Positions 1 through 4,925 of a stretch of 5,725 bases of DNA are shown piece by piece. The stretch lies in NCBI GenBank assembly GCA_002898915.1, contig BEHO01000092.1, positions 1 to 5,725 on the forward strand, written 5' to 3'. Within the stretch, counting starts at the first letter, position 1. The number at the start of each line of letters is the position of its first letter. The notes under the pieces are model-generated. The model was not told the origin of the DNA and did no database searches. It saw nothing but the letters and a program-made list of their open reading frames with translations. The stretch comes from a bacterium HR12 (lineage in GTDB: Bacteria > Actinomycetota > UBA4738 > HRBIN12). A program made the translations under genes and the position numbers.

Positions 1-284
1 GCGCGCGTGGGGTGCCCCTCGCGTCGAAGGCCGAGGCCGTGATCGTCGCGGCCAGCGCCCTGGCCGATCTCGGACGGATCGAGCAGGCGCTCGGCCTCCT
101 GCGCCGGGTGCGCACGAGGGAGGACGTGGCCTCGCCCGAGGTGCTCCGGATCTGGTACGTGACGGGCTCCATCCTCGAGCGGGCCGGACGCCTCCGCGAG
201 GCGGAGCGCGAGTTCCGCAAGATCCTCCGCCACGATCCGGCCGCGTACGACGTCGCCGAACGCGTCGCTCAGCTCTCGCGCTGA
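1..284 (+). CDS. TPR-repeat protein, C-terminal part (5' end outside window)
   Basis: The reading frame is already open at the left edge (first complete codon at 3) and ends in TGA at 282-284. The GTG at 12 is in frame but has no ribosome binding site and falls inside a helical repeat, so I read this as the 3' end of a longer gene. The visible 94 residues are helical. They contain one clear tetratricopeptide repeat, running from the WYVTG segment through ERAGRLREAEREF to a closing HDP, preceded by a looser repeat (ALADLGRIEQALGLL). The ending, with an aromatic-AYDVAERV-type helix after the last repeat, resembles the C terminus of actinobacterial TPR proteins that I recall only as hypothetical proteins. 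TPR domains are protein-protein interaction scaffolds; the partner is unknown. The last 16 bp overlap the 3' end of the convergent hydrolase gene. TPR assignment is fairly sure; specific function is unknown. Confidence 0.75.
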   Translation, partial: ARGVPLASKAEAVIVAASALADLGRIEQALGLLRRVRTREDVASPEVLRIWYVTGSILERAGRLREAEREFRKILRHDPAAYDVAERVAQLSR

Positions 285-1231
285 CCCTCGGCCCGTTCCC
301 GCTCGGCGCGCTTGCGCCAGTACCGCACGATCCCGAGAGCGTTCATCCGGATGCTGGAGAGGAGCTCGAGGCGGTCGAGGTCGATCTCGGCCTCCGCGCC
401 CGTTGCGATGTCGCGGCGGGCCTCCTCCTCGAGGAGGGCCACGATCTCCTCGATGTCGTCCGTCCGCTCCAGCGCGGAGCCCACGGTCTCGGTCCACGAG
501 CGGACCCGTCGGGCGGCGAGCTCACAGATCCGCTCCACGTCCCGCACCGGTCCGAAGTGCGAGAAGAGCACGAACGCCCCTCGCGCCCGATCCCGGATCC
601 GCTCGATGCTGGCGAGGGAGGCCTCGAGATCGAAGTCCGGCGGCGGGGTCGCCGGCCGGAGCACCGGCAGGTCGGGGAGGTGGATGCCGAGGGCATCGCC
701 CGAGAACACGGCCCCCGTCGCCGAGTCGACGAGCGCGAGGTGGTGGGAGGCGTGTCCCGGCGTGTCGAGGGCCTCCAGGGAACGCCCGCCGAGCTCGATC
801 CTCGCGCCGTCGGGGAGCGCGCGGAGACGATCGGGGGGGACCGGAACCACGGGGCCGAACAGGGAGGCCATGCGCTCCTCCCCGTAGAGCCTGGCGGCGC
901 TCGCGACCAGCCGCGTCGGGTCCGCGAGGTGCGGGGCGCCGCGCTCGTGGACCCAGATGGTGGCCGTGGGGAAGCGGCGGGCGAGCTCGCCGACGCCCCC
1001 CGCGTGGTCGAGGTGGATGTGGGTCACGACGATGTGGGCGAGGTCCCTCGGGCCGATCCCGAGACGCGCGAGGCCGCCGGTGACGGCGTCGGCGGAGGTC
1101 GTGGGGCCGGTCTCGACGATCGCGGGTCGGTCCGCGCGCAGCAGGTACGCGGCCGTGTAGCGCTCCCGGCCGCCGTAGAACGTGTCGATCGCCACGAGGT
1201 CGGGCGCGATCTCCACCGTGACGGGCTCCAT
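269..1231 (-). CDS. Metallo-beta-lactamase-fold metal-dependent hydrolase
   Basis: A 320-residue protein of the metallo-beta-lactamase/glyoxalase II superfamily. It carries the full two-metal ligand set: the THIHLDHAGG motif (His71, His73, Asp75, His76), His160 in TPGH, the bridging Asp179 in SGDA, and His225 in SHFG. By family knowledge these bind two zinc (or iron/manganese) ions that activate water for hydrolysis of esters, thioesters, phosphodiesters or similar; the substrate cannot be read from sequence. Residues 235-320 form a helical C-terminal extension rich in Glu and Arg, as in many actinobacterial and archaeal members. No signal peptide is seen, so it is likely cytosolic. The frame stays open upstream to 1525, but that would cover the SSB gene. 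ATG at 1231 begins the family-like N terminus (MEPVTVEIAPDLVAID) and has a -10 element exactly 7 nt ahead, so I chose it. The stop overlaps the upstream TPR gene by 16 bp, tail to tail. Confidence 0.9.
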   Translation of the reverse strand: MEPVTVEIAPDLVAIDTFYGGRERYTAAYLLRADRPAIVETGPTTSADAVTGGLARLGIGPRDLAHIVVTHIHLDHAGGVGELARRFPTATIWVHERGAPHLADPTRLVASAARLYGEERMASLFGPVVPVPPDRLRALPDGARIELGGRSLEALDTPGHASHHLALVDSATGAVFSGDALGIHLPDLPVLRPATPPPDFDLEASLASIERIRDRARGAFVLFSHFGPVRDVERICELAARRVRSWTETVGSALERTDDIEEIVALLEEEARRDIATGAEAEIDLDRLELLSSIRMNALGIVRYWRKRAERERAEGQRES

Positions 1232-1238
1232 GCCGGGC

Positions 1239-1244
1239 AGTCTA
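1239..1244 (-). promoter_or_regulatory. -10 element (TAGACT) for the MBL-fold hydrolase, leaderless
   Basis: Read on the minus strand, TAGACT fits the TANNNT form of an actinobacterial -10 hexamer. It is followed by 7 nt and then the ATG at 1231. Start of transcription would therefore fall on, or within a base of, the start codon. No Shine-Dalgarno sequence precedes this ATG, which agrees with a leaderless message. No convincing -35 element is seen. Position and match are visible; promoter activity is inferred. Confidence 0.5.
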
Positions 1245-1297
1245 GGCCCGGCGGCGCCGTTGCGCCCCACGGGGAGCGGGGGCGTGTCGGTGGGGGG

Positions 1298-1306
1298 TGA
1301 TACGGT
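1298..1306 (+). promoter_or_regulatory. Extended -10 element (TGATACGGT) for the SSB-like gene
   Basis: TACGGT at 1301-1306 matches TANNNT and is preceded by TG at 1298-1299, the extended -10 form that lessens the need for a -35 element. No good -35 is present 16-18 bp upstream. Transcription would start near 1313, giving a leader of about 22 nt that contains the Shine-Dalgarno sequence at 1321. The divergent hydrolase -10 lies about 55 bp away. The DNA between them holds two small palindromes, CGGCGCCG at 1252-1259 and CCCC-AC-GGGG at 1265-1274. They could be operator halves but may be chance in G+C-rich DNA. Confidence 0.5.
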
Positions 1307-1320
1307 CCGGCCAACCGAAC

Positions 1321-1330
1321 AGGAGGGGGG
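1321..1330 (+). promoter_or_regulatory. Ribosome binding site fixing the SSB-like start
   Basis: AGGAGGGGGG, a strong anti-16S match, sits 4 nt before ATG 1335. It decides between this start and the longer in-frame extension back to 1182, which would run through the promoter and into the hydrolase gene. Confidence 0.7.
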
Positions 1331-1334
1331 CTGG

Positions 1335-1652
1335 ATGGTCTCGGTGAACGTGGTCGTGCTCGCCGGCACCGTCGCGACGGACCCCGTCGAACGACGGATG
1401 CCCTCGGGCGACGAGGTCACCGAGCTCCGGCTCTCCGTTCCGGACGGCGGGAAGCGGCTCCTCCCCCTCCCGGTCGCGGCCTGGCATCGGGACGTCGGCA
1501 AGCGGGCCCTGGAGGGCATCGCCAAGGGCGACGAGGTCCTGGTCCACGGCCAGCTGGTCCGCCGCTTCTACCGGAGCGGAGCCGGGGCTCGGAGCCTCAC
1601 GGAGGTCGTCGCGACCGGTATCAAGAAGCTCGAGCCGCGCGCGCAGGCGTGA
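1335..1652 (+). CDS. Small single-stranded DNA-binding (SSB-type OB-fold) protein
   Basis: A 105-residue protein consisting of essentially one SSB-type OB fold. The N-terminal strand NVVVLAGTVATDPVERRMPSGDEV corresponds to the N-x-V-x-L-x-G-x-L-x-x-DP-x-x-R-x-x-P-x-G pattern of bacterial SSBs. Later segments VAAWHRDVGKRALEGIAKGD, EVLVHGQL and LTEVVATGIKKL match the middle helix, strand 4 and the last strand. By family knowledge it coats ssDNA during replication, recombination or repair, usually as a tetramer. Two things differ from a main replicative SSB. It stops right after the OB fold (ends KKLEPRAQA), with no flexible tail and no acidic DDDIPF-like tip. Few base-stacking aromatics are present: W50, F78 and Y79 remain, but the positions aligning with E. 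coli W40 and W54 are not aromatic in my hand alignment. It is probably an accessory paralogue. The gene stands alone, divergent from the hydrolase, with its stop abutting the DUF1015 stop. Confidence 0.85.
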   Translation: MVSVNVVVLAGTVATDPVERRMPSGDEVTELRLSVPDGGKRLLPLPVAAWHRDVGKRALEGIAKGDEVLVHGQLVRRFYRSGAGARSLTEVVATGIKKLEPRAQA

Positions 1653-2837
1653 TCAGCCGCGGTCGGCGTCGAGGGCGCGGATCACCATGCCGGAGCGCGG
1701 CTTCGGCCAGAAGAACGTGGACTTCTGGGGCAGGCGCTCCCCGCGCTCGACGACCTCGCGGATCCTCCTCGCCGAGGTCGGCGGCAGGATGAAGGCCGCC
1801 CGGGCGCGGCCACGGCGCACGGCATCCTCCGCCGCCGCCGCGTCCGGCGTGAACCGCAGGTGCGGGTCCTTCCCGGCGAGCGGTCCGCGGTGGATCGCGA
1901 GGACGGTGGGCGGCTCGGTGCCCTCGAGCCGCACGAGGTGATGGGCGAGGATCCCGCGGTCCAGGGTGACCAGGCCGAAGATCGATCGCTCGTCGTCGAC
2001 GCCGTCGATCAGCTCGTGCAGGTCGGGGACCCGTGTGCCGGTCCCGACGTCCGGGTCCCCCTCGAGCAGGAGCCGGTGGTACGGGAGCACCGGCGGGTCC
2101 TCCAGCGTGGCGTCGACGAGGAGCATCATGACCCGGTCCCAGGGACCGGGGCCGTGCCGCTCGCGCATCTCGTCGCGGTACCGCAGCGCCGTGGTGTATC
2201 GGTGGTGTCCGTCGGCGATCATGAGCCGCTCCGGCTCCAGCAGCCGACCCAGCTCCAGACGCTCCGGCGGGACGACCCACAGGCGGTGCTCGACGCCGGC
2301 CTCGTCCACGGCGCAGGCGTCCGGGGCTGCGACCGTGAGCGCGTCGAGCATCCGCGCGAGATCGGAGATCGGGCCCGTGAACACGGCCTGGATGCAGCTG
2401 AGGTTGGCGCCCGTCGCCCGGAGGAGCCGCAGGCGGTCCTCGATGGGTCCCGGCATCGTGCGCTCGTGGGGGAGGATCGAGCCACCCCAGTCCTCGAGCT
2501 CCACGGCGGCCACGACCCCGCGGACACGACGATCGCGGCCGTGGAGACGGAACCGCATCTCGTAGGCGAAGTACGCCGGGCCGTCCGTCGGTCGCAGGAC
2601 CCCGGTTTCACGCCAGCGCCGGAGCGTGTCGGCGGCCCCCCTATACTGGTCATCCGGGTCACCGCCGGGAGCCCGCTCGCCGAGCTCCAGGCGGATGACG
2701 TTGTAGGGACTGAGGGCCTGGAAGCGGCGCCGGTCCGCCGGCGAGATCACGTCGTACGGCGGCGTCGTGACCAGGTCGAGCGAGCCGACGCGCTCGCGGT
2801 CGAAGAGGAGCCCGACGAACGGGAAGACCCTGGACAC
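1653..2837 (-). CDS. DUF1015 family protein
   Basis: A 394-residue protein of the DUF1015 family, close to the usual family length (about 400). Visible family signatures are the N-terminal FPFVGLLFD, TPPYDVIS (25-32), SPYNVIRLEL (43-52), LPHERTMPGPIEDRL (122-136) followed by RATGANLS, IADGHHRYTTALRY (207-220), and the C-terminal LPQKSTFFWPKPRSG (369-383). The HHRY segment and the HERT segment are the best candidates for an active or binding site. The biochemical role is unknown; in other bacteria relatives are often found beside serine-biosynthesis genes, but none is seen here. GTG 2837 is chosen because it gives the family N terminus and follows a -10 element by 6 nt; the frame upstream (to 3026) lies inside the divergent TPR gene and looks like Arg/Pro shadow. 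The stop TCA at 1653-1655 touches the SSB stop with no spacer. Confidence 0.9.
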   Translation of the reverse strand: MSRVFPFVGLLFDRERVGSLDLVTTPPYDVISPADRRRFQALSPYNVIRLELGERAPGGDPDDQYRGAADTLRRWRETGVLRPTDGPAYFAYEMRFRLHGRDRRVRGVVAAVELEDWGGSILPHERTMPGPIEDRLRLLRATGANLSCIQAVFTGPISDLARMLDALTVAAPDACAVDEAGVEHRLWVVPPERLELGRLLEPERLMIADGHHRYTTALRYRDEMRERHGPGPWDRVMMLLVDATLEDPPVLPYHRLLLEGDPDVGTGTRVPDLHELIDGVDDERSIFGLVTLDRGILAHHLVRLEGTEPPTVLAIHRGPLAGKDPHLRFTPDAAAAEDAVRRGRARAAFILPPTSARRIREVVERGERLPQKSTFFWPKPRSGMVIRALDADRG

Positions 2838-2842
2838 GCGCC

Positions 2843-3214
2843 TTGTATAGCAGAGCCTCCGGAGAGTCCGCCTACGACCTGTACGTGCGGGGCACGCGGT
2901 TCCTCCGCGACGGCCACCCGCACCAGGCCGCGATGCTGCTCTCGCGGGCCAAGCTCCTCGAGCCGGAGAAGGCCTCGATCCGCGAGGCGCTCGGTCGGGC
3001 GTGGTTCCTCGCCGGTCGGATGGCACGCGCCCGCCGGGAGTTCGCGAAGGCCGTCGCGATCGACCCCGTCAACGACTACGCCCACTTCGCGCTGGGCCTC
3101 GCCTGCGAGCGGACGGGCGAGCGCACCCGCGCCCTCGCCCACCTGAAGCTCGCCGTGGCGCTCCGTCCGGGTGTGGACGAGTACGAGCGAGCTCTGGCCC
3201 GCCTGGCACGCTGA
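2843..3214 (+). CDS. TPR-repeat protein (Rv1691-like position)
   Basis: A 123-residue, almost wholly helical protein with three tetratricopeptide repeats: roughly residues 10-43 (YDLYVRGTRFLRDGHPHQAA to EPEK), 44-77 (ALGRAWFLAGRMARARREF to DP) and 78-111 (AHFALGLACERTGERTRALA to RP). No signal peptide or membrane segment is present. TPR proteins act as adaptors; the partner is unknown. It ends TGATG with the HAD phosphatase start (1-nt overlap), so the two are surely co-transcribed and probably translationally coupled, the same pairing as Rv1691-Rv1692 in M. tuberculosis. The start is uncertain. TTG 2843 keeps the N-terminal helix intact but has no ribosome binding site and lies 5 bp from the divergent DUF1015 start. 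GTG 2885 (residue 15) is the next in-frame choice but would cut the first repeat. Family call is firm; start is not. Confidence 0.8.
   Translation: MYSRASGESAYDLYVRGTRFLRDGHPHQAAMLLSRAKLLEPEKASIREALGRAWFLAGRMARARREFAKAVAIDPVNDYAHFALGLACERTGERTRALAHLKLAVALRPGVDEYERALARLAR
2844..2849 (-). promoter_or_regulatory. -10 element (TATACA) for DUF1015, leaderless
   Basis: On the minus strand TATACA is followed by 6 nt and GTG 2837, the spacing expected if transcription begins at the start codon. No Shine-Dalgarno sequence lies in the normal window. The element falls inside the first codons proposed for the divergent TPR gene. The same A/T-rich island could also be read on the plus strand as TATAGC (2846-2851). 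Confidence 0.45.
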
Positions 3215-4017
3215 TGCGCCTCGCCGACGGGTACGACCCGCTCCTCTTCGACCTCGACGGCGTCCTGTTCCGCGGCCCCGAGGTCGTTCCCGGAGGCCCA
3301 GAGACGCTCGAGGCCCTCCGGCGCGACGGGCACCGGCTCGCCTTCATCACCAACAACTCGGCCCGGACCCCCGAGGCGGTGGCGCGCATGCTGCGGGAGC
3401 TGGGGTACGCGGCGGACCCGTCCGAGGTCGTGACCTCGGCGCTGGCCGCCGCGGAGCTGGTGGCGGCCCGGGGGTACCACCGGGCCTTCGTCGTCGGCGA
3501 GGAGGGGATCCGGCGGGCTCTGGCCGGAGCCGGGATCGAGGTCCTGGACGGGGAGCCCGAGCGAGCCGACTGCGTCGTGGTGGGGTGGGACCGGGAGGTG
3601 ACGTACGCCAAGCTGCGCCGGGCGTGCTTGCTCGTCCAGCGGGGGGCCGCCCTGGTGGCCACCAACGACGACCGTGCCTACCCGGCCCCCGATGGCCTGT
3701 GGCCCGGCGCGGGCGCCCTCCTCGCGGTGATCACGACGACCACGGGGGCCGTGCCCGAGGTCGTGGGCAAACCTCACCCACCCCTGTTCGAGGCCGCGGT
3801 GCGCCGGGTGGGCGACGGCCGCCCGCTCGTGGTGGGGGATCGCCTGGAGACGGACATCGCCGGCGCGAACGCCCTCGGCTGGGACAGCGTCCTGGTGCTG
3901 TCGGGGGTGACGGATCCCGACCGGGCCGCCGCCGGGGACGTCCGCCCCACCTACGTGGTGCGGGACGTGCGGGCGCTGCTCGAACCCCCACCGGTCCGGC
4001 GGACGGGTCAGAAGTAG
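3214..4017 (+). CDS. HAD superfamily IIA phosphatase (NagD/PGP-like)
   Basis: A 267-residue protein with all four HAD motifs: motif I DLDGV (nucleophile Asp13, acid/base Asp15), motif II TNN (Thr46-Asn48), motif III Lys186 in GKPHP, and motif IV GDRLETD (Asp209, Asp214), which binds Mg2+. The alpha/beta cap inserted between motifs II and III, the TNNS context and the motif IV form are typical of subclass IIA (NagD, p-nitrophenyl-phosphatase, phosphoglycolate/glycerol-3-phosphate phosphatases). The M. tuberculosis gene in the same position, Rv1692, is reported as a D,L-glycerol-3-phosphate phosphatase in glycerophospholipid recycling; by position and family this is a likely but unproven role. 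It would act in the cytosol. ATG 3214 overlaps the TPR stop by 1 nt; upstream frame is shadow of the TPR gene. The stop overlaps the convergent rhomboid stop region by 10 bp. Confidence 0.92.
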   Translation: MRLADGYDPLLFDLDGVLFRGPEVVPGGPETLEALRRDGHRLAFITNNSARTPEAVARMLRELGYAADPSEVVTSALAAAELVAARGYHRAFVVGEEGIRRALAGAGIEVLDGEPERADCVVVGWDREVTYAKLRRACLLVQRGAALVATNDDRAYPAPDGLWPGAGALLAVITTTTGAVPEVVGKPHPPLFEAAVRRVGDGRPLVVGDRLETDIAGANALGWDSVLVLSGVTDPDRAAAGDVRPTYVVRDVRALLEPPPVRRTGQK

Positions 4018-4820
4018 TCGGGGCGGGGCGGGGTCCAGATCGTCGAGGGCCTCGGCGGGCGCCGACGTCCCCGGAACAGCAACCAGGTGACGATGGCGCC
4101 GAAGGCGAAGCCCCCCACGTGCGCCCAGTACGCCACCCCGCCCCCGACCTGCGTCCCGAGCTGTCCGACCCCGCTGAACAGCTGGAGCACGAACCACATG
4201 CCGAGCAGGACGCCCGCCGGGAGGTCGACGGCCGTGATGAACCAGGCCACGATGAGGGTCGTGACCCGGGCGTGGGGGAAGAGGACCAGGTACGACCCGA
4301 GGACCGCGGCGATCGCCCCCGAGGCGCCCACCGTCGGGACCGTCGAGCTCGGGTCGAAGGCGAGCTGGAGCAGCATCGCCGCGACCCCGCCCAACAGGTA
4401 GAAGGCGATGAACGTGAGCCGGCCGAGGCGGTCCTCGACGTTGTTGCCGAAGATCCAGAGGAACAGCATGTTGCCCCCGATGTGGAGCCAGCCCCCATGC
4501 AGGAACATCGACACGAAGATGGAGGCCAGCCAGCTCTTGTCCGGGCATCGCCGGAGCATGTAGCTCTGGACCTCCGCGCCGGCCCCGAGGCCGAACTCAC
4601 GGTCGAGCGCCAGCCGCGCGGCCGGTCCGCCCCGCGCCAGGTTCTCGCCGTGGGAGATCTCCCATGGGATCGCCGCGTTGCAGAAGAAGAACCCCTGCTG
4701 TCGAGCCTCGCTCGCGAAGACCGGCTGCCAGAACAGGAACGCGGCGAGGTTCGCGCTGATGAGTGCGAGCGTGACCCACGGCACCCGGTGCGTGGGGTTG
4801 GCGTCCCGGATCGGGATCAC
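4008..4820 (-). CDS. Rhomboid family intramembrane serine protease
   Basis: A 270-residue membrane protein with six likely transmembrane helices at about 15-34, 98-124, 135-155, 163-181, 187-215 and 228-250. Catalytic features are in the right helices: Ser167 in GASG (helix 4), His234 in AHVGG (helix 6), and the oxyanion pair His113/Asn117 in HGGWLHIGGN (helix 2), equivalent to H150/N154/S201/H254 of GlpG. It should cleave transmembrane segments of other membrane proteins; the substrate is unknown. The loop between helices 1 and 2 is long (about 63 residues), probably outside the membrane, and holds Cys47 and Cys92. The tail after helix 6 is basic and Pro-rich. The frame opens at TTG 4862, but GTG 4820 gives the common actinobacterial start (IPIRDANPT) and has CTCC/GGAG 7 nt ahead, so I chose it. 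It lies antisense between two units that are adjacent in mycobacteria. Confidence 0.92.
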   Translation of the reverse strand: MIPIRDANPTHRVPWVTLALISANLAAFLFWQPVFASEARQQGFFFCNAAIPWEISHGENLARGGPAARLALDREFGLGAGAEVQSYMLRRCPDKSWLASIFVSMFLHGGWLHIGGNMLFLWIFGNNVEDRLGRLTFIAFYLLGGVAAMLLQLAFDPSSTVPTVGASGAIAAVLGSYLVLFPHARVTTLIVAWFITAVDLPAGVLLGMWFVLQLFSGVGQLGTQVGGGVAYWAHVGGFAFGAIVTWLLFRGRRRPPRPSTIWTPPRPDYF

Positions 4821-4827
4821 GCCGGAA

Positions 4828-4831
4828 CTCC
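4828..4831 (-). promoter_or_regulatory. Ribosome binding site fixing the rhomboid start
   Basis: On the minus strand GGAG lies 7 nt before GTG 4820. It supports this start over the in-frame TTG at 4862, which sits inside the probable promoter and would add 14 residues without hydrophobic or family character. Confidence 0.55.
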
Positions 4832-4852
4832 GCGCGCTCGTTCCACGACCGA

Positions 4853-4858
4853 AGCCTA
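4853..4858 (-). promoter_or_regulatory. -10 element (TAGGCT) for the rhomboid gene
   Basis: Minus-strand TAGGCT fits TANNNT. Transcription would begin near 4846, leaving a leader of about 26 nt with the GGAG site. No clear -35 element is seen. The divergent -10 of the phasin-like gene is 34 bp away, so the two upstream regions overlap and could share a regulator. Confidence 0.45.
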
Positions 4859-4892
4859 GCAAGGGTTCGCGCTGGGGCCGACGCGCAGGGCG

Positions 4893-4898
4893 TATCCT
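4893..4898 (+). promoter_or_regulatory. -10 element (TATCCT) for the phasin-like/tlyA unit
   Basis: TATCCT fits TANNNT well. Transcription would start near 4905 and give a leader of about 21 nt with AAGGAGG at 4913-4919. No -35 is recognisable at 16-18 bp. It presumably drives both the phasin-like gene and tlyA, which overlap. Confidence 0.5.
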
Positions 4899-4912
4899 GT
4901 CCGGGGACGACG

Positions 4913-4919
4913 AAGGAGG
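4913..4919 (+). promoter_or_regulatory. Ribosome binding site of the phasin-like gene
   Basis: AAGGAGG with a 6-nt spacer to ATG 4926. A second ATG at 4921 is closer to the site but meets TGA after one intervening codon (ATG CGA TGA at 4921-4929), and that TGA overlaps the true ATG. This makes a minimal two-codon upstream frame, probably incidental. Confidence 0.65.
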
Positions 4920-4925
4920 GATGCG

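Noticed and set aside
305..318. Hairpin GGCGC-GCTT-GCGCC 21 nt after the first TPR stop
   Set aside because: A 5-bp stem with a 4-nt loop but no T-run, inside hydrolase coding sequence (Arg/Lys/Ala codons). Too weak to call a terminator.
312..1300. Long plus-strand open frames opposite the hydrolase (312-887, 403-1083, 557-1300)
   Set aside because: They are Arg/Gly/Pro/Ser-rich, lack ribosome binding sites and family motifs, and mirror the real minus-strand gene with all metal-binding motifs. High G+C leaves antisense frames open.
1232..1525. N-terminal extension of the hydrolase up to 1525
   Set aside because: It would cover the SSB start and promoter. The extension is Ser/Thr/Pro/Arg-rich shadow, and the fold begins at the ATG at 1231.
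1656..1667. Small inverted repeat GCCG-CGGT-CGGC at the SSB/DUF1015 junction
   Set aside because: A 4-bp stem without a T-run, in coding sequence; expected by chance at this base composition.
1860..3146. 428-codon plus-strand frame opposite DUF1015
   Set aside because: It spans the DUF1015 gene, its promoter and the TPR start, and turns into Arg/Ser/Pro-rich sequence in the wrong frame of the TPR gene. No domain is recognisable.
3076..4548. 490-codon minus-strand frame across HAD and rhomboid, and the 562-codon plus-strand frame 3171-4859
   Set aside because: Both cross gene boundaries of well-supported HAD and rhomboid genes and have shadow-type composition (Arg, Gly, Pro, His runs) without motifs.
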